From contig NZ_JBEPLU010000001.1 of NCBI RefSeq assembly GCF_040545335.1, positions 620,001 through 684,000 on the forward strand: 64,000 nucleotides of DNA, read 5' to 3'. The stretch comes from Phenylobacterium koreense. GTDB lineage: Bacteria > Pseudomonadota > Alphaproteobacteria > Caulobacterales > Caulobacteraceae. A model generated the notes under the pieces. It made no database searches, was not told where the DNA came from, and saw only the letters and a program-made list of their open reading frames with translations. Positions 27,391-37,966 of this stretch are shown here, in pieces (positions within the stretch are counted from its first letter, which is position 1; the number at the start of each line of letters is the position of its first letter). A program made the position numbers and the translations under genes.

Positions 27391-28889
27391 GGCAACGGCG
27401 AGCCGCCGTGCTCGATGGACCAGGCCTCCGCAGCGTCCTGCGCCGGCCCCGAGGCGTCCACCCTCACCCAGTCCAGTTCGCCGACATCCCGTTCCAATTG
27501 CATGCGCAGCGTGGCTACCGTGGCGTCGGAGGCGTCGCCCTCCCTGCCTTCGATACGCTGGGCCAGGACCTCGGGCGCTGCCTCCAGCCAGACTCCGTGG
27601 AACGGCACGGACGCTTCAGCCGCCAAGGCTCGCGCACGGCCGCGCAGCTCCGGCGCCATGAAGGTTGCGTCGATCACCACCGCCCGCCCGGCGTCCAGCA
27701 GGCTTCGCGCCTCGGCCAGCAGGCGGTCATAGACCTCGTTGTAGAAGGCGGGAGAATAGACGCTGGCCGGCAGCGGCGCATCGGGCGCCACGCCCAGCAG
27801 GCGCTTGCGGATTTCGTCGGTGCGCAAGATGACCGCGCCCGGCGAGGCCCCCAGGCCAGGCGCGATCAGCCGTGCGAAGGTCGATTTCCCCGATCCCGAC
27901 AGGCCGCCGACCGCCGCCAGCTTCGGGGGCGGCGGCGATAGGTGCCTCAGGCCAGCGTCGAGATAGGCGCTGGCGCCCTCAAGGTCGCCGCTGTGGGCCT
28001 GGACGTGGGTCCGCACCCCGGCGCGCACGGCCATCATCAGCGGCAAGGCCGCGAGCCCATCCAGGAGTTCAGGACTTAAGGTCCGCAGGCCCTCGTCCAG
28101 ATAGGCCGACAACACCCGCACGGCCGCATCGCGGCGGCGGCGGAAGTCCAGGTCCATCAGCAGGAAGGCCAGGTCGTACTGGATGTCGATGTCCGAGAGG
28201 ACGTCGTTGAACTCGATGCAGTCGAACAGCACCGGCCGGCCGTTCTCCAGGAGAATGTTCCCCAGGTGGAGGTCGGCGTGGCACTGGCGGGCGAAGCCGG
28301 CCTCGCGGCGGGCGTCGAGCAGGGCTTCGCGGCGGAAATACTCCGCATCGGTCGCCGCGATCAGCGCCTCGACACGCGCCTCGCCAAGCTGCGGCGACAG
28401 CTCGCGGATCAGCTTGGCGTTGGAATCGATGGTGTATTTCAAGGCCTTGCCGCCGCCGCCCTGCGGGCGCAGCTCGGCGCGGGCGTGCGCGGCGGCGACC
28501 TCGCGCCCCAGCGCGTCGGCCAGCTTGCCGTCCACCGCCCAGGGCTGAGCCGCCAGCACCGCGCCTTCATCGAAGCGGCGCATCTCCAGGGCGTATTCGA
28601 CCACCGCCCCCTCGCCATCGAGCTCCAGCCCGCCGCCGGCCGCGCGGGTCACCTTGCGGATCGCGCGGTAGATGTCCGACGCGGCCGCCCGGTTGAATCT
28701 AAGCTCGCGATCCAGCGCCCAATAGCGCAGGTCAAGGGTCGAATAGTCGAGATAGCCGAGCTCAACCCGGCGCTTGAGCTTGAAGGCTGTCTCGCCGCCG
28801 AGGAACACGCGCGCGCAGGCGGTCTCGATGCTGCGCTCGGCCTTCGCGGCGAAGAAGGCCGCGACCTCGGCCTCCTCGGCGTCGGTCAC
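27387..28889 (-). CDS. fused phosphotransferase-like / P-loop ATPase protein
   Basis: The protein has 500 residues. Residues ~1-320 form an aminoglycoside-phosphotransferase-like kinase domain (COG2187), with catalytic [14 protein letters not shown] and the metal-binding [22 protein letters not shown]. Residues ~325-500 are a P-loop kinase domain (COG0645) with Walker [10 protein letters not shown] and [13 protein letters not shown]. The fusion is widespread in proteobacteria but its substrate is unknown. The GTG start overlaps the pdxH stop by 4 bases (GTGA), so it is the second gene of a pdxH operon. A link to vitamin B6 metabolism is only suggested by this context. Confidence 0.85.
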   Translation of the reverse strand: MTDAEEAEVAAFFAAKAERSIETACARVFLGGETAFKLKRRVELGYLDYSTLDLRYWALDRELRFNRAAASDIYRAIRKVTRAAGGGLELDGEGAVVEYALEMRRFDEGAVLAAQPWAVDGKLADALGREVAAAHARAELRPQGGGGKALKYTIDSNAKLIRELSPQLGEARVEALIAATDAEYFRREALLDARREAGFARQCHADLHLGNILLENGRPVLFDCIEFNDVLSDIDIQYDLAFLLMDLDFRRRRDAAVRVLSAYLDEGLRTLSPELLDGLAALPLMMAVRAGVRTHVQAHSGDLEGASAYLDAGLRHLSPPPPKLAAVGGLSGSGKSTFARLIAPGLGASPGAVILRTDEIRKRLLGVAPDAPLPASVYSPAFYNEVYDRLLAEARSLLDAGRAVVIDATFMAPELRGRARALAAEASVPFHGVWLEAAPEVLAQRIEGREGDASDATVATLRMQLERDVGELDWVRVDASGPAQDAAEAWSIEHGGSPLP

Positions 28890-29551
28890 GGATAGAGCCG
28901 CTGGGTGGTCCAGCCCTCGGCCACGCGCTGGAAGACCAGGCGCTCGTGCAGGCGGAAGGGACGGTCGCGCCAGAATTCCATCACCTCGGGGCGCAGGCGG
29001 AAGCCCGACCAGTGCGGCGGGCGCGGAACCTTGCCGAGCCCGAACTTCAGGCCCATCTCGGCGATCCGCTTCTCCAGGGCCAGGCGGTCAGGCAGCGGCT
29101 GCGACTGTTCCGAAGCCCAGGCCCCGATCTGCGCGGGCCGCGCGCGGGTGGCGAAATAGGCGTCGGCTTCCTCCGGCGTCGTGGGCGCGACGGTCCCGCG
29201 CACCCGCACCTGGCGGCGCAGCGACTTCCAGTGGAACAGCAGAGCGGCCTGCGGATGAGCGGCGAGCTGCCGGCCCTTGGCGCTGCCAAGATTGGTATAG
29301 AAAACAAAGCCTTCCGGCCCGGCGTCCTTCAAGAGCACCATCCGCACGTCGGGCATGCCGGCGTCGTCGACCGTGCCCAGGGCCATGGCGTTGGCGTCGT
29401 TCGGCTCCTTGGCCACGGCCTCCTGCAGCCAGTCGGCGAACAGCTCGAAGGGATCGGTCGCCGACAGCAGCGGCGGCGGCTCGGCCGCGGACACCTGCCG
29501 GACATAGTCGTCTTCGCTCGGAGAGGGGGGGATCTGGGCCTTGTCGCTCAT
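28886..29551 (-). CDS. pdxH: pyridoxamine 5'-phosphate oxidase
   Basis: The protein has 221 residues from the ATG at 29551; a longer frame would cross the divergent J-domain gene start. The FMN-binding split-barrel of PdxH is clear: [59 protein letters not shown], and the C-terminal [19 protein letters not shown]...HERLVFQR, ending in W..QRLYP. It oxidises pyridoxine or pyridoxamine 5'-phosphate to pyridoxal 5'-phosphate using FMN and O2. It leads the operon with the kinase-like fusion. Confidence 0.96.
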   Translation of the reverse strand: MSDKAQIPPSPSEDDYVRQVSAAEPPPLLSATDPFELFADWLQEAVAKEPNDANAMALGTVDDAGMPDVRMVLLKDAGPEGFVFYTNLGSAKGRQLAAHPQAALLFHWKSLRRQVRVRGTVAPTTPEEADAYFATRARPAQIGAWASEQSQPLPDRLALEKRIAEMGLKFGLGKVPRPPHWSGFRLRPEVMEFWRDRPFRLHERLVFQRVAEGWTTQRLYP

Positions 29552-29627
29552 GGCCGCCCTATAGCGCGTGTTGCGCGCCTTGGCATGCTTAACCCGCCGT
29601 TGACCACGCCTGGGGCAGAGCTTTCCG

Positions 29628-30335
29628 ATGGCTGCGGCTCCAGCAACGACGATCACCCGAAAGCGCGCCCGCGAGATTCTCAGGCTCGGCCAGGCGGCGA
29701 CCGCCGCGGACCTGCGCAAGGCGTTCCGGGAAGCGGCCAAGGGCGCCCACCCCGACCGGGCCGGCGGCGACGCCGACCGGTTCCGCGAGGTCGTCGAAGC
29801 CTACCGCCTGCTGAGCGAGGAAGGGCCTGCCGATAGGATCGTCCAACCGCCCTCTACCGGCAGGTTTTCTGCCGATGAGGACAGAATCCTGCCGATCACG
29901 CCGCGGCTGGCCATGGACGGCGGCGTCGTGCTGCGCGAGCGGCCGGGCGCGGCGGCGCTGAAGATCACCCTTCCCCCCGGCCTGCGCAGCGGGGACCGGC
30001 TGAGGGCCGCCGACACGATCTTCGAGATCGCCATCCGCGGCGACCGCGACGTGATGGTGCGCGGCCACGACGTCTGGCTGACGGCCGCGCTGCATCCCCA
30101 CGTCCTGGCCCAGGGCGGGCGCGTGTCGGTGGACACCCCGCTGGGCCGCCGCGTGGTCTGGATCACCAGCAAGGCCGCCGAACGGGGCCTACTGCGCCTG
30201 GCCGGCCAGGGGCTTCCGGCGCGGGGCGAGCACCCGCAGGGCCACCTCTTCCTGCGCCTGGCGAAACAGCCGCGAGCGACGGACTCGGTCGCCGCCGCCC
30301 TGCGCCGCCGCTTCGCCGCCGCCTGGGCGGCCTAG
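29628..30335 (+). CDS. J-domain co-chaperone
   Basis: The protein has 235 residues. A J domain at ~10-65 has the HPD loop ([27 protein letters not shown]), needed to stimulate Hsp70 ATPase. There is no Gly/Phe-rich region and no zinc-finger. Residues ~85-220 resemble one DnaJ C-terminal beta domain ([20 protein letters not shown] and [20 protein letters not shown]), as in CbpA-type proteins but shorter. It probably works as a specialised DnaK partner in the cytoplasm. It is divergent from pdxH and 33 bases before aroC, with which it may be co-transcribed. Confidence 0.85.
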   Translation: MAAAPATTITRKRAREILRLGQAATAADLRKAFREAAKGAHPDRAGGDADRFREVVEAYRLLSEEGPADRIVQPPSTGRFSADEDRILPITPRLAMDGGVVLRERPGAAALKITLPPGLRSGDRLRAADTIFEIAIRGDRDVMVRGHDVWLTAALHPHVLAQGGRVSVDTPLGRRVVWITSKAAERGLLRLAGQGLPARGEHPQGHLFLRLAKQPRATDSVAAALRRRFAAAWAA

Positions 30336-30368
30336 CCTTGGCGCGGCGGCGGCTTTAAGAACGCCGCC

Positions 30369-31481
30369 ATGTCACACAACAGCTTCGGCCACCTCTTCCG
30401 TGTCACCACCTGGGGCGAGAGCCACGGGCCGGCGCTGGGCTGCGTCGTCGACGGCTGCCCTCCCGGCATCCCGCTGACCGCCGAAGAGGTGCAGGTCTGG
30501 CTCGACCAGCGCCGCCCCGGCCAGGGCAAGTTCGTCACCCAGCGCCAGGAGCCCGACGCGGTGAAGATCCTCTCCGGGGTCTTTGAGGACGACCGCACGG
30601 ACGGCCAGGTGACCACCGGCACGCCGATCTCCATGCTGATCGAGAACGTCGACCAGCGCAGCCGCGACTATTCCGAGATCGCCACCCAATTCCGGCCCGG
30701 CCACGCCGACTACACCTATTTCGCCAAGTACGGCGTGCGCGACTATCGGGGCGGCGGACGCGCCTCGGCCCGCGAGACCGCCGCCCGCGTGGCGGCCGGC
30801 GCCGTGGCCCGCAAGGTCATTCCGGGCGTGACCATCCGGGCGGCCGTCACCCAGATCGGGCCGCACGCCATCGACCGCTCGCGCTTCGACTGGGACCAAC
30901 GCCACGAGAACGGCTTCTGGTGCCCGGACGCCCAGACCGTGCCGATCTGGGAGGAGCACCTGGAAAAGGTCCGCAAGGCCGGCTCCTCCACCGGCGCGAT
31001 CGTCGAGGTCGAGGCCGTCGGGGTTCCGCCCGGCTGGGGCGCGCCGGTCTATGGCAAGCTCGACTCCGAACTGGCCGCCGCCCTGATGTCGATCAACGCC
31101 GCCAAGGGCGTGGAGATCGGCGCGGGCTTCGCCGCGGCCGCCTTCTCCGGCGAGGAGAACGCCGACGAGATGCGGATGGGCAATGACGGCCAGCCGCTGT
31201 TCCTGTCCAACAGCGCCGGCGGCATCCTCGGCGGAATCTCCAGCGGCCAGCCGGTCGTCGCGCGCGTCGCCTTCAAGCCGACCTCCTCGATCCTCACCCT
31301 GCGCCGCAGCCTGAACGAGGCGGGCGAAGAGATCGACCTGCGGACCAAGGGCCGCCACGACCCCTGCGTGGGCATCCGCGCCGTGCCAGTGGTCGAGGCC
31401 ATGACCGCCTGCGTGCTGGCCGACGCTTTCCTGCGTCATCGGGCGCAGACGGGGGGCGCGGTCTTCGTTCCGGGCCGCTAG
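30369..31481 (+). CDS. aroC: chorismate synthase
   Basis: The protein has 370 residues, the normal length. It begins [20 protein letters not shown] with the family signature [18 protein letters not shown]. It also has [29 protein letters not shown] and the C-terminal [21 protein letters not shown]. It converts 5-enolpyruvylshikimate-3-phosphate to chorismate with reduced FMN, the last step of the shikimate pathway. It lies downstream of the J-domain gene and upstream of a single-domain response regulator. Confidence 0.98.
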   Translation: MSHNSFGHLFRVTTWGESHGPALGCVVDGCPPGIPLTAEEVQVWLDQRRPGQGKFVTQRQEPDAVKILSGVFEDDRTDGQVTTGTPISMLIENVDQRSRDYSEIATQFRPGHADYTYFAKYGVRDYRGGGRASARETAARVAAGAVARKVIPGVTIRAAVTQIGPHAIDRSRFDWDQRHENGFWCPDAQTVPIWEEHLEKVRKAGSSTGAIVEVEAVGVPPGWGAPVYGKLDSELAAALMSINAAKGVEIGAGFAAAAFSGEENADEMRMGNDGQPLFLSNSAGGILGGISSGQPVVARVAFKPTSSILTLRRSLNEAGEEIDLRTKGRHDPCVGIRAVPVVEAMTACVLADAFLRHRAQTGGAVFVPGR

Positions 31482-31598
31482 ACCCGGTGGCGGATCACAT
31501 TCAGCGAACGTCGCTTTTTCGTTATTGACCGCAATGGTTGTAGGTCGCTAAGCACCACGCGTCGCGGCTGCAGCCGCCCCTCCCTCAGCGGTAGTCAC

Positions 31599-32108
31599 GT
31601 GCGCCTCGATCACTTCAAAGTCCTGGTCGTCGACGACAACGAGCACGCCCGCGCCCTGCTTACCCAGATGCTGCGGGCCCTCGGCGCCTACCAGCTCGTC
31701 GAGGCCAGCAACGGCCATGAGGGCATGGCCGCCATGCGCGAGCACCAGATCGACATCGTGCTGACCGACCTGGTCATGGCGCCGGTCGATGGGTTCGCCT
31801 TCGTGCGGGAACTTCGAACCTCGCCGACCAGCACCAACCCGCAGGTGCCGGTGATCATGGTCAGCGGGCATTCGACGCTGAAGACGATCAGCGCGGCGCG
31901 CGACGCCGGCGTCAACGAGTTCCTCGCCAAGCCGCTGAGCGCCAGCGGCCTCGTGGAGCGCCTGCATAGGGTGCTCCAGCACACCAAGCCCTTCGTGCGC
32001 ACCCCGACCTATGCCGGCCCCGACCGGCGCCGCCGGACGCCCCAGCGGCACAACGGCCCCTGGCGCCGCGCCGGCGACCGGCCCCAGCCGCGGGCGATCG
32101 AGATCTAG
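31599..32108 (+). CDS. single-domain response regulator
   Basis: The protein has 169 residues with a GTG start. A CheY-like receiver spans ~5-130: VLVVDDNEHARALL (acidic pair), the phospho-acceptor Asp in DIVLTDLVMAPVDG, VIMVSGHS and the Lys in FLAKPLSASGL. A basic tail follows (TYAGPDRRRRTPQ...). There is no output domain, so it would act by protein contact or as a phosphate relay; the GPDRRRR tail recurs in alphaproteobacterial receivers. No kinase gene is adjacent. Confidence 0.88.
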   Translation: MRLDHFKVLVVDDNEHARALLTQMLRALGAYQLVEASNGHEGMAAMREHQIDIVLTDLVMAPVDGFAFVRELRTSPTSTNPQVPVIMVSGHSTLKTISAARDAGVNEFLAKPLSASGLVERLHRVLQHTKPFVRTPTYAGPDRRRRTPQRHNGPWRRAGDRPQPRAIEI

Positions 32109-32258
32109 GACGGGGCGGAGCGCGCCCAGCCTTGGCCAGCCGAGCGATTTCCGCTTTCGCCCCCTTGCGGACCTTTGCGCCGCCAGCGATTTTGCGAGTT
32201 CCTCAGCCTCGGGCCGGCGTTCGTCCCCGAGAACTTCAGGAGAACCCAGGGGCGGTCG

Positions 32259-32834
32259 ATGGCGTGCAGCACCGCTTGGACAGGTCGGCTGGCGATGGCG
32301 CTGCTGGCCTTGTTCGCCTCGGTCGCGACGGCCCAGGAAGGGAGCGGCACTTTGCCCCCGGAGCGGCCGACGGTCTCAGAGCTTGTGGTGACGCCGAAGA
32401 TCACATGCATGGACCCCGAACCCGACCCGGCCGCGCCGGCGCCCCGGATTGTCAGCAGCTTCCCCGCGCCCGAGGCAGTGATCCGGCCAGGCGTCCTGGT
32501 GGTCCGGCTGACGTTCGATCGGCCGATGACATGTGACGGGTTCATTGTGGAGGCGCCGCCGATCCCCAACCCTTGTCCCACTCGCCGCCAGCAGATGTCG
32601 TTGAGCTTCGATCGGCGAACGATACGGGTGCTCTGCAAGACGGAGCCGGGAATGAGCTATGCCCTGCGATTAGGCGTCACGCCCACCCAGCAGTTCCACA
32701 GCTTGGACGGCCGCCCGCCGGAGGCTTACGAGGTGAGGTTTCGCACGTCCTCGGAAGGTCTGACGACGACAATCGCAGAGGCGCTGGCGCAAGACGCAGG
32801 GACGCTTCCGCCCGCAGATACGCCGAGACCATAG
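32259..32834 (+). CDS. secreted protein of unknown function, Ig-like domain
   Basis: The protein has 191 residues from the ATG at 32259 (AGGGG upstream). A signal peptide (LAMALLALFASVATAQ) is followed by a Pro-rich linker, then a beta-rich region: IVSSFPAPEAVIRPGVLVVR and LTFDRPMTCDGFIV. This resembles bacterial Ig-like (Big_5) repeats, which start with a P..G..I..F pattern. Four Cys (TCMD, TCDG, PCP, LCK) could form disulfides. I do not recognise a named family. It stands alone and is convergent with queD. Confidence 0.6.
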   Translation: MACSTAWTGRLAMALLALFASVATAQEGSGTLPPERPTVSELVVTPKITCMDPEPDPAAPAPRIVSSFPAPEAVIRPGVLVVRLTFDRPMTCDGFIVEAPPIPNPCPTRRQQMSLSFDRRTIRVLCKTEPGMSYALRLGVTPTQQFHSLDGRPPEAYEVRFRTSSEGLTTTIAEALAQDAGTLPPADTPRP

Positions 32835-32902
32835 CGATACGCCTGGGCCAGGCGCCGCTCCATGGAGCGTATGGGTCGATGGCCCGTGCCAGCGGGCGGC
32901 GC

Positions 32903-33277
32903 CTAGCTCACCGCCAGGGCGCAGCTTTCGCCGATGGTCGGGCGGGAGACGACGATGCGGGAAAGGCCGGGGAAGCGCGGCTGCAGGCGCTCGGCGAAAT
33001 AGAGGCAGATGTGTTCGAGGGTCGGGCGCTCAAGGCCCGGCTTTTCGTTCAACAGGCCGTGGTCGAGCTCGGCCGCCACGGCCTTCAGCGCCGCATCGAG
33101 GTCGGCCAGGTCCGCCACCCAGCCGACGGGCTCCTGCGGCGTGCCGCGGACGGTGGCCTCGACCTTGAACGAGTGGCCGTGCAGATTCCGATAGAGCCGG
33201 TCTTCCGGCCCTTGAGGAAGGTAATGCGCCGCGTCGAAGTACGCGGCCTTGGTGATTTCAAAGACAGGCTGGGTCAT
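32903..33277 (-). CDS. queD: 6-carboxy-5,6,7,8-tetrahydropterin synthase QueD
   Basis: The protein has 124 residues. The PTPS fold has the zinc ligands AAHYL and LHGHSF, the catalytic LDHGLLNE and the closing PTLEHICLYFAERL and ..TIGESCAL. It makes 6-carboxytetrahydropterin from 7,8-dihydroneopterin triphosphate, the second step to queuosine. I chose the ATG at 33277. A GTG at 33325 overlaps the queE stop (GTGA) and could be the true start, but the 16 codons between have much lower GC at third positions and no family similarity. It is the last gene of the queC-queE-queD operon. Confidence 0.92.
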   Translation of the reverse strand: MTQPVFEITKAAYFDAAHYLPQGPEDRLYRNLHGHSFKVEATVRGTPQEPVGWVADLADLDAALKAVAAELDHGLLNEKPGLERPTLEHICLYFAERLQPRFPGLSRIVVSRPTIGESCALAVS

Positions 33278-33321
33278 CGGATTGTCTGGAAGAGGCGTCC
33301 GGCCGCGCTTTGCCGCGCGTG

Positions 33322-33954
33322 TCACGGAATGCCCAGGTACTTATGAGTCTGGACGCTTAAACGCCAGCGCGGGTGCGCAAGGCAATAGGCGATGGCCGCC
33401 TGGGTGTTTTCGACGCGTCGCGGGCCGTCCATCGGCTGGAGCAGGAAGCGCTCGAAATCCATGTGTTCGAACCGCGCCGGATCGACGCCCTCCTGCGGAT
33501 AGACCAGCTTCAGCTCCTGGCCGGCTGCCTGTACGACCGGGGCGTCGGCCTTGGGGCTGACGCAGATCCAGTCGATGCCCGCCGGCGCAGGCAAGGTCCC
33601 GTTGGTCTCCAGGGCGATGCGAAAGCCGCGGCCGTGCAGGGCCGCGATCAGGGGCTCGTCCACCTGCAGCAACGGCTCGCCGCCAGTGCAGACGACGAGT
33701 CGGTGGTCGGGGCCGCCGGTCCAGGCCGCCTCGATGGCGTCCGCCAGGGCCTCGGCGCCGGCGAACCGGCCCCCGCCTTCCCCGTCCATCCCGACGAAGT
33801 CGGTGTCGCAGAAGGTGCAGACCGCATTGGCGCGATCTTCCTCGCGCCCCGACCATAGGTTGCATCCCGCAAAGCGGCAAAACACCGCCGGCCGGCCGGC
33901 CTGGCCGCCCTCGCCCTGGAGGGTCAGGAATATCTCCTTGACGGCGTAGCTCAT
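33322..33954 (-). CDS. queE: 7-carboxy-7-deazaguanine synthase QueE (radical SAM)
   Basis: The protein has 210 residues. The radical-SAM cluster Cys residues lie in FAGCNLW and CTFCDTDF, which fits the QueE-type motif with a long spacer (CRFAGCNLW, 13 residues, then CTFC). [12 protein letters not shown] is the SAM-binding GGEP block. It rearranges 6-carboxytetrahydropterin to 7-carboxy-7-deazaguanine. Its ATG overlaps the queC stop (ATGA). Confidence 0.95.
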   Translation of the reverse strand: MSYAVKEIFLTLQGEGGQAGRPAVFCRFAGCNLWSGREEDRANAVCTFCDTDFVGMDGEGGGRFAGAEALADAIEAAWTGGPDHRLVVCTGGEPLLQVDEPLIAALHGRGFRIALETNGTLPAPAGIDWICVSPKADAPVVQAAGQELKLVYPQEGVDPARFEHMDFERFLLQPMDGPRRVENTQAAIAYCLAHPRWRLSVQTHKYLGIP

Positions 33955-34691
33955 GGCGCGAGCTCCGGCCGGCCGGAGGCGACCCACGCGTCCCAGCCCT
34001 TCTCGCGCAACTCGCAGGCGGGGCATTCGCCGCAGCCATGGCCCCAGTCGTGAAGCTCGCCACGCGTTCCCCGGTAACAGGTATGGCTGTCGCGGACGAT
34101 CAGATCGACCAGCGCCTCGCCGCCGAGCTGCTTGGCCAGCGCCCAGGTCTCGGCCTTGGTCAGGCGCATCAACGGGGTCTCGACGACGAAGTCCTGGGCC
34201 ATACCGAGGTTCAGCGCCGACTGCAGCGCATCTAGGGTGTCACGTCGGCAATCGGGGTAGCCCGAGAAGTCGGTCTCGCACATGCCGCCTACTAGAAACT
34301 TTGCCCGGCGACGATCGGCCAGGGCGGCCGCATAGGTCAGGAAGACCAGGTTCCGACCGGGCACATAGGTGTTCGGCAGCCCCTTCTCGGTGATCTCAAA
34401 AGCGCGCTCCTGGGTCATGGCGGTGTCGCCGATGTCGCCGAAGCCGCGAAGGTCGAGCACGTGGTCCTCGCCCAGCCGCCCAGACCACTGGGGAAAGCGC
34501 GAACGCAGGGCCTCGCGAACCACAGAACGCTGTTCCATCTCGACCGCGTGACGCTGGCCATAGTCGAATCCGACCGTCTCGACATGGCCGTAACGGGCCA
34601 GGGCCCAGGCCAGGCAGACGCTGGAATCCTGACCTCCGGAGAACAGGACCAGGGCGCGGGAACCGGAAGAAGCTTCGTTCATGGCCCCCAT
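33951..34691 (-). CDS. queC: 7-cyano-7-deazaguanine synthase QueC
   Basis: The protein has 246 residues. The N-terminal PP-loop is [35 protein letters not shown] and [17 protein letters not shown] are QueC blocks. The zinc site is C-terminal: HTCYRG ... [12 protein letters not shown]. It converts 7-carboxy-7-deazaguanine and ammonia to preQ0 with ATP. A second ATG three codons in is equally possible. It leads the operon. queF and folE are not in the window. Confidence 0.96.
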   Translation of the reverse strand: MGAMNEASSGSRALVLFSGGQDSSVCLAWALARYGHVETVGFDYGQRHAVEMEQRSVVREALRSRFPQWSGRLGEDHVLDLRGFGDIGDTAMTQERAFEITEKGLPNTYVPGRNLVFLTYAAALADRRRAKFLVGGMCETDFSGYPDCRRDTLDALQSALNLGMAQDFVVETPLMRLTKAETWALAKQLGGEALVDLIVRDSHTCYRGTRGELHDWGHGCGECPACELREKGWDAWVASGRPELAP

Positions 34692-34824
34692 ATGCGCGCG
34701 AGCGCGGCGAATCGAAAGTCCGGCGCGTTAGCCGGCCGCACGCAACTCCATACCGGAAGCTCCAAAATGGGCCTGAACGCCCCTTCTTCGCGGTTGCGAT
34801 ATGCCGAATACATGGAGGTCGCGA

Positions 34825-34875
34825 GTTTTCGCACACGCGAAAACGCGAACGCCACCCATAATTGCGAATATTCGC
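34825..34875. promoter_or_regulatory. two perfect palindromes between queC and the TonB receptor
   Basis: GTTTTCGC-ACAC-GCGAAAAC (34825-34844) and GCGAATATTCGC (34864-34875) lie 35 bases apart centre to centre in the 390-base divergent gap. They share the GCGAA half-site. They are 130-190 bases from queC and 200-260 bases from the receptor start. They suggest binding of a dimeric regulator of one of the two transcripts. No other feature is clear in 34692-35081. Confidence 0.45.
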
Positions 34876-35081
34876 ACCCTATGGCCTTCCGCAACGTCAC
34901 GTCACACCTTGCTCATGAACGTCGATAACTTGACGCAATTCCGTTGACATAACTGAAATCTGAGCGCGAGCCTCACTTTGCCGAGGGCGCGCCGCCCGCC
35001 CCGCGGCGAATGCTTGCGCGGCGACACTGACGTACCGGACCGGCCTTTCAGAGAGTCCGGGCGTCCTGGGAGGAACCTGCA

Positions 35082-37910
35082 ATGTCGAACACTCTGCATT
35101 TGCGGAGCCTGCTTATCGTGGGCGCATCCGCGGCAGCCATGAGTACGATTGCGTCCCCGGCCTGGTCTCAAACTCAGAACGTCATCCAAGAACTGGTGGT
35201 CACCGCCCAGAAGCGCGAGGAAGCGCTCCAGGACGTGCCGATCGCCGTCTCGGCCTTCGACCAGAACGCGCTTCAGAAAGCCAGGATCGACGGCGGCCCC
35301 AACCTGGTGCTCGCGGTCCCGAACGTGAACTTCTCCAAGGGGAACTTCACCGGCTACAACTTCCAGATTCGGGGCGTCGGCTCCAAGCTGGTCTCCGGGT
35401 CGGGCGACGCCGGCACCGGCATCCATCTGAACAACGCGCCGCTCATCGCCAACAACCTGTTCGAGACCGAGTTCTACGATCTGGAGCGGGTGGAAGTGCT
35501 GCGCGGGCCGCAGGGCACCCTCTACGGCCGCAACGCCACCGGCGGCGTCGTCAACCTGATCACAGCCAAGCCGATCGACGAGTTCGAGGCGATGATCCGC
35601 GGCGAGATCGGCAACTACAGCAGCCGCAAGGTCCGGGGCATGGTGAACATGCCGCTGGGCGACACCTTCGCCCTACGGGTGGCGGGCGCCTATCTCAAGC
35701 GCGACGGCTTCGGGGACAACATCTACACCGGCAACGACGCCGACGACCGGGACCTCTACGGGCTCCGGGCGACCCTGGACTTCTCGCCGACCGACGAGTT
35801 CCACGCCTACTTCCTGTACGACCACTTCTACGAGAAGGATAACCGCTCGCGGATCGGCAAGCAGTTCTGCACCAAGGACCTCGGCCCGGCCAATATCGGC
35901 GGCGTGGGCTATTCGGCCATCGGGCCGATCGGCGCGGTCCAGCGCGGCTTCTTCAGTCATGGCTGCCAGCCGACCTCGCTCTATTCCGCCGACGTGCTGG
36001 GCACGGTGAACAGCCAGTCGACCCTGGGCGGCCTCTTCGGCGCGCTCGGCGGGTTCCAGACCGGCGACGCCTACGCCGGCAAGATGCAAACTCCGGACGT
36101 CCGGGACATCGAGTCCAACTTCGACCCGATCTACCGAGCCAAGACCGACATCTACCAGTTCAACGTCGATTGGGACTTCACCGAAAACCTGCGGCTGAGC
36201 TGGCTGGCTGCCTATAGCGAAAACTACATCTACACGCGCCAGGACTATAACCGGTACATCCCGAGCCAGAACTTCAACACCACGCCCAATCCGGTCAACG
36301 CGGTCCCGATTCCGGCGGCGGCCTATGCGGCGGTCTATGCGAGCCTGTTTCCAGGCGGCGTCGTGAACGACCCGCAGAACGGCGCCTACAACCGGTTCAC
36401 CACCAGCGACATCTCCTGGGGCGAAAGCACCCAGTGGAGCCACGAAGTCCGGCTGCAATCCAGCTACGACGGGCCGTTCAACTTCAACCTCGGCGCCAAC
36501 CTGCTGCGGTTCTCGAGCACCGGCGACTACTATGTCATGTTCAACACCGGGACCGCCTGGTACCAGGTGCAGAACTTCCTGACGACCGGCAACCCCAACT
36601 GCGTGGGCCTGGCTCCCTGCATCAGCATCGATCCCAAGCAGGAGCCGGACCGGCTGGGGCACAACTACTATGACAACTTCGCGCCCTATAGCCTGAGGTC
36701 GAGCGCCGTCTTCGGCGAGGCTTACTGGCAGATGGCCGAGAACTTCAAGTGGACCCTCGGCCTGCGCTACACGGTCGACAAGAAGACCGTGCACAATCAT
36801 GAGGTGACGCTTGGCAAGCCCGGCTTCGGCATCGGCGGGCCGCCCGGAGAATCCGACCCGTTCCTCAAGGTCGAGTTCAAGGAAACGACGGGCCGCTTCG
36901 GCTTCGACTGGAAGCCTGACCTCGGCTTCACCGACGACAGCCTGATCTACGCCTTCTTCTCGCGTGGCTATAAGGCCGGCGGCCTCAACCCCGCCTGCTC
37001 GGCGGTGGTGAGCTGCCCGCCGGAATCCTTCGAGCCGGAGTTCGTCAACGCCATCGAACTCGGGATGAAGAACACCCTGCTGAGCGGCCGAATGACCCTG
37101 AACGGGACCTTCTTCCACTACGACTACAAGGGCTATCAGGTCTCGAAGATCGTCAACCGGACCTCGATCAACGAGAACATCGACGCCAAGATCCATGGGG
37201 TCGAGCTGGAGTCGGTCTGGCAACCGCTGGACGGCCTGCGGCTCAATGCGGCTCTCGGCTGGCTGCAGACCGAGATCGACGGCGGGACCTCCATCGACAT
37301 CTTCAACCGCACCCAGAGCAATCCGAACCTGGTGGCGGTGAAGTCGTCGGAAGCCGCCGCCTGCGTGGTCTCCCTCTCGGCCGCCCAGACGGCGCTAACC
37401 ATCTCCAACACCCTGAACAACCCGTTCGCCCTGCTGGGCGTCTGCACGCCGGCCTCCACCGCCGGCGCGGGGACCACCTTCGACGGGGCTGTCGCGGTCG
37501 GCACCAACGCCTTCGGCGGCCTCGTCGCCGACGGGGTGGCGCTGAACCTGGACGGCAAGGAACTGCCGAATTCGCCCGAATGGACGCTGTCGCTCGGCGC
37601 GGAATACACGTGGCAGTTCGGGAACGACTGGGCCGCCACCCTGCGGGGCGACTACTACAAGCAGACCAGGACCTTCGCCCGCATCTACAACAGCGAAGCC
37701 GACCGCATCCAGGGCTGGGACAACGTCAACCTGACGCTGACCATCGCCAATCCGCGGCTGGGCTGGGAAATCGGCGCCTTCGTCAAAAACGCCACCGACG
37801 AGGAAGCCATCACCGACTTCTACCTGACCGACGACTCCTCGGGCCGGTTCCGCAACGCGTTCTTCACCGAGCCGCGCACCTACGGCGTGTCGCTCCAGAA
37901 GCGCTTTTAG
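35082..37910 (+). CDS. TonB-dependent outer-membrane receptor
   Basis: The protein has 942 residues. A signal peptide (IVGASAAAMSTIASPAWSQ) is followed by IQELVVTAQKREEALQDVPI, the TonB box and the start typical of the iron-complex/polymer receptor group found in sphingomonads and Caulobacterales. The plug includes NFQIRGVGSKLV and YDLERVEVLRGPQGTLYGRNATGGVVNLIT. The barrel ends ..TYGVSLQKRF with the terminal Phe. The ligand is unknown. GGAGG is 9 bases before the ATG. A strong terminator follows, so it is monocistronic. Confidence 0.94.
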   Translation: MSNTLHLRSLLIVGASAAAMSTIASPAWSQTQNVIQELVVTAQKREEALQDVPIAVSAFDQNALQKARIDGGPNLVLAVPNVNFSKGNFTGYNFQIRGVGSKLVSGSGDAGTGIHLNNAPLIANNLFETEFYDLERVEVLRGPQGTLYGRNATGGVVNLITAKPIDEFEAMIRGEIGNYSSRKVRGMVNMPLGDTFALRVAGAYLKRDGFGDNIYTGNDADDRDLYGLRATLDFSPTDEFHAYFLYDHFYEKDNRSRIGKQFCTKDLGPANIGGVGYSAIGPIGAVQRGFFSHGCQPTSLYSADVLGTVNSQSTLGGLFGALGGFQTGDAYAGKMQTPDVRDIESNFDPIYRAKTDIYQFNVDWDFTENLRLSWLAAYSENYIYTRQDYNRYIPSQNFNTTPNPVNAVPIPAAAYAAVYASLFPGGVVNDPQNGAYNRFTTSDISWGESTQWSHEVRLQSSYDGPFNFNLGANLLRFSSTGDYYVMFNTGTAWYQVQNFLTTGNPNCVGLAPCISIDPKQEPDRLGHNYYDNFAPYSLRSSAVFGEAYWQMAENFKWTLGLRYTVDKKTVHNHEVTLGKPGFGIGGPPGESDPFLKVEFKETTGRFGFDWKPDLGFTDDSLIYAFFSRGYKAGGLNPACSAVVSCPPESFEPEFVNAIELGMKNTLLSGRMTLNGTFFHYDYKGYQVSKIVNRTSINENIDAKIHGVELESVWQPLDGLRLNAALGWLQTEIDGGTSIDIFNRTQSNPNLVAVKSSEAAACVVSLSAAQTALTISNTLNNPFALLGVCTPASTAGAGTTFDGAVAVGTNAFGGLVADGVALNLDGKELPNSPEWTLSLGAEYTWQFGNDWAATLRGDYYKQTRTFARIYNSEADRIQGWDNVNLTLTIANPRLGWEIGAFVKNATDEEAITDFYLTDDSSGRFRNAFFTEPRTYGVSLQKRF

Positions 37911-37932
37911 ACCCCCAGTACAGTACCCACTG

Positions 37933-37966
37933 GGCCGCCGCCCCTCGGGACGGCGGCCTTTCTTTG
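37933..37966 (+). terminator. intrinsic terminator of the TonB receptor gene
   Basis: An 8-base GC stem (GGCCGCCG facing CGGCGGCC) with a 10-base loop is followed by TTTCTTTG, 22 bases after the receptor stop. Confidence 0.88.

Noticed and set aside
34692..34900. preQ1 riboswitch before queC
   Set aside because: No short hairpin with the class I or II preQ1 consensus could be drawn; only palindromic DNA sites are seen.
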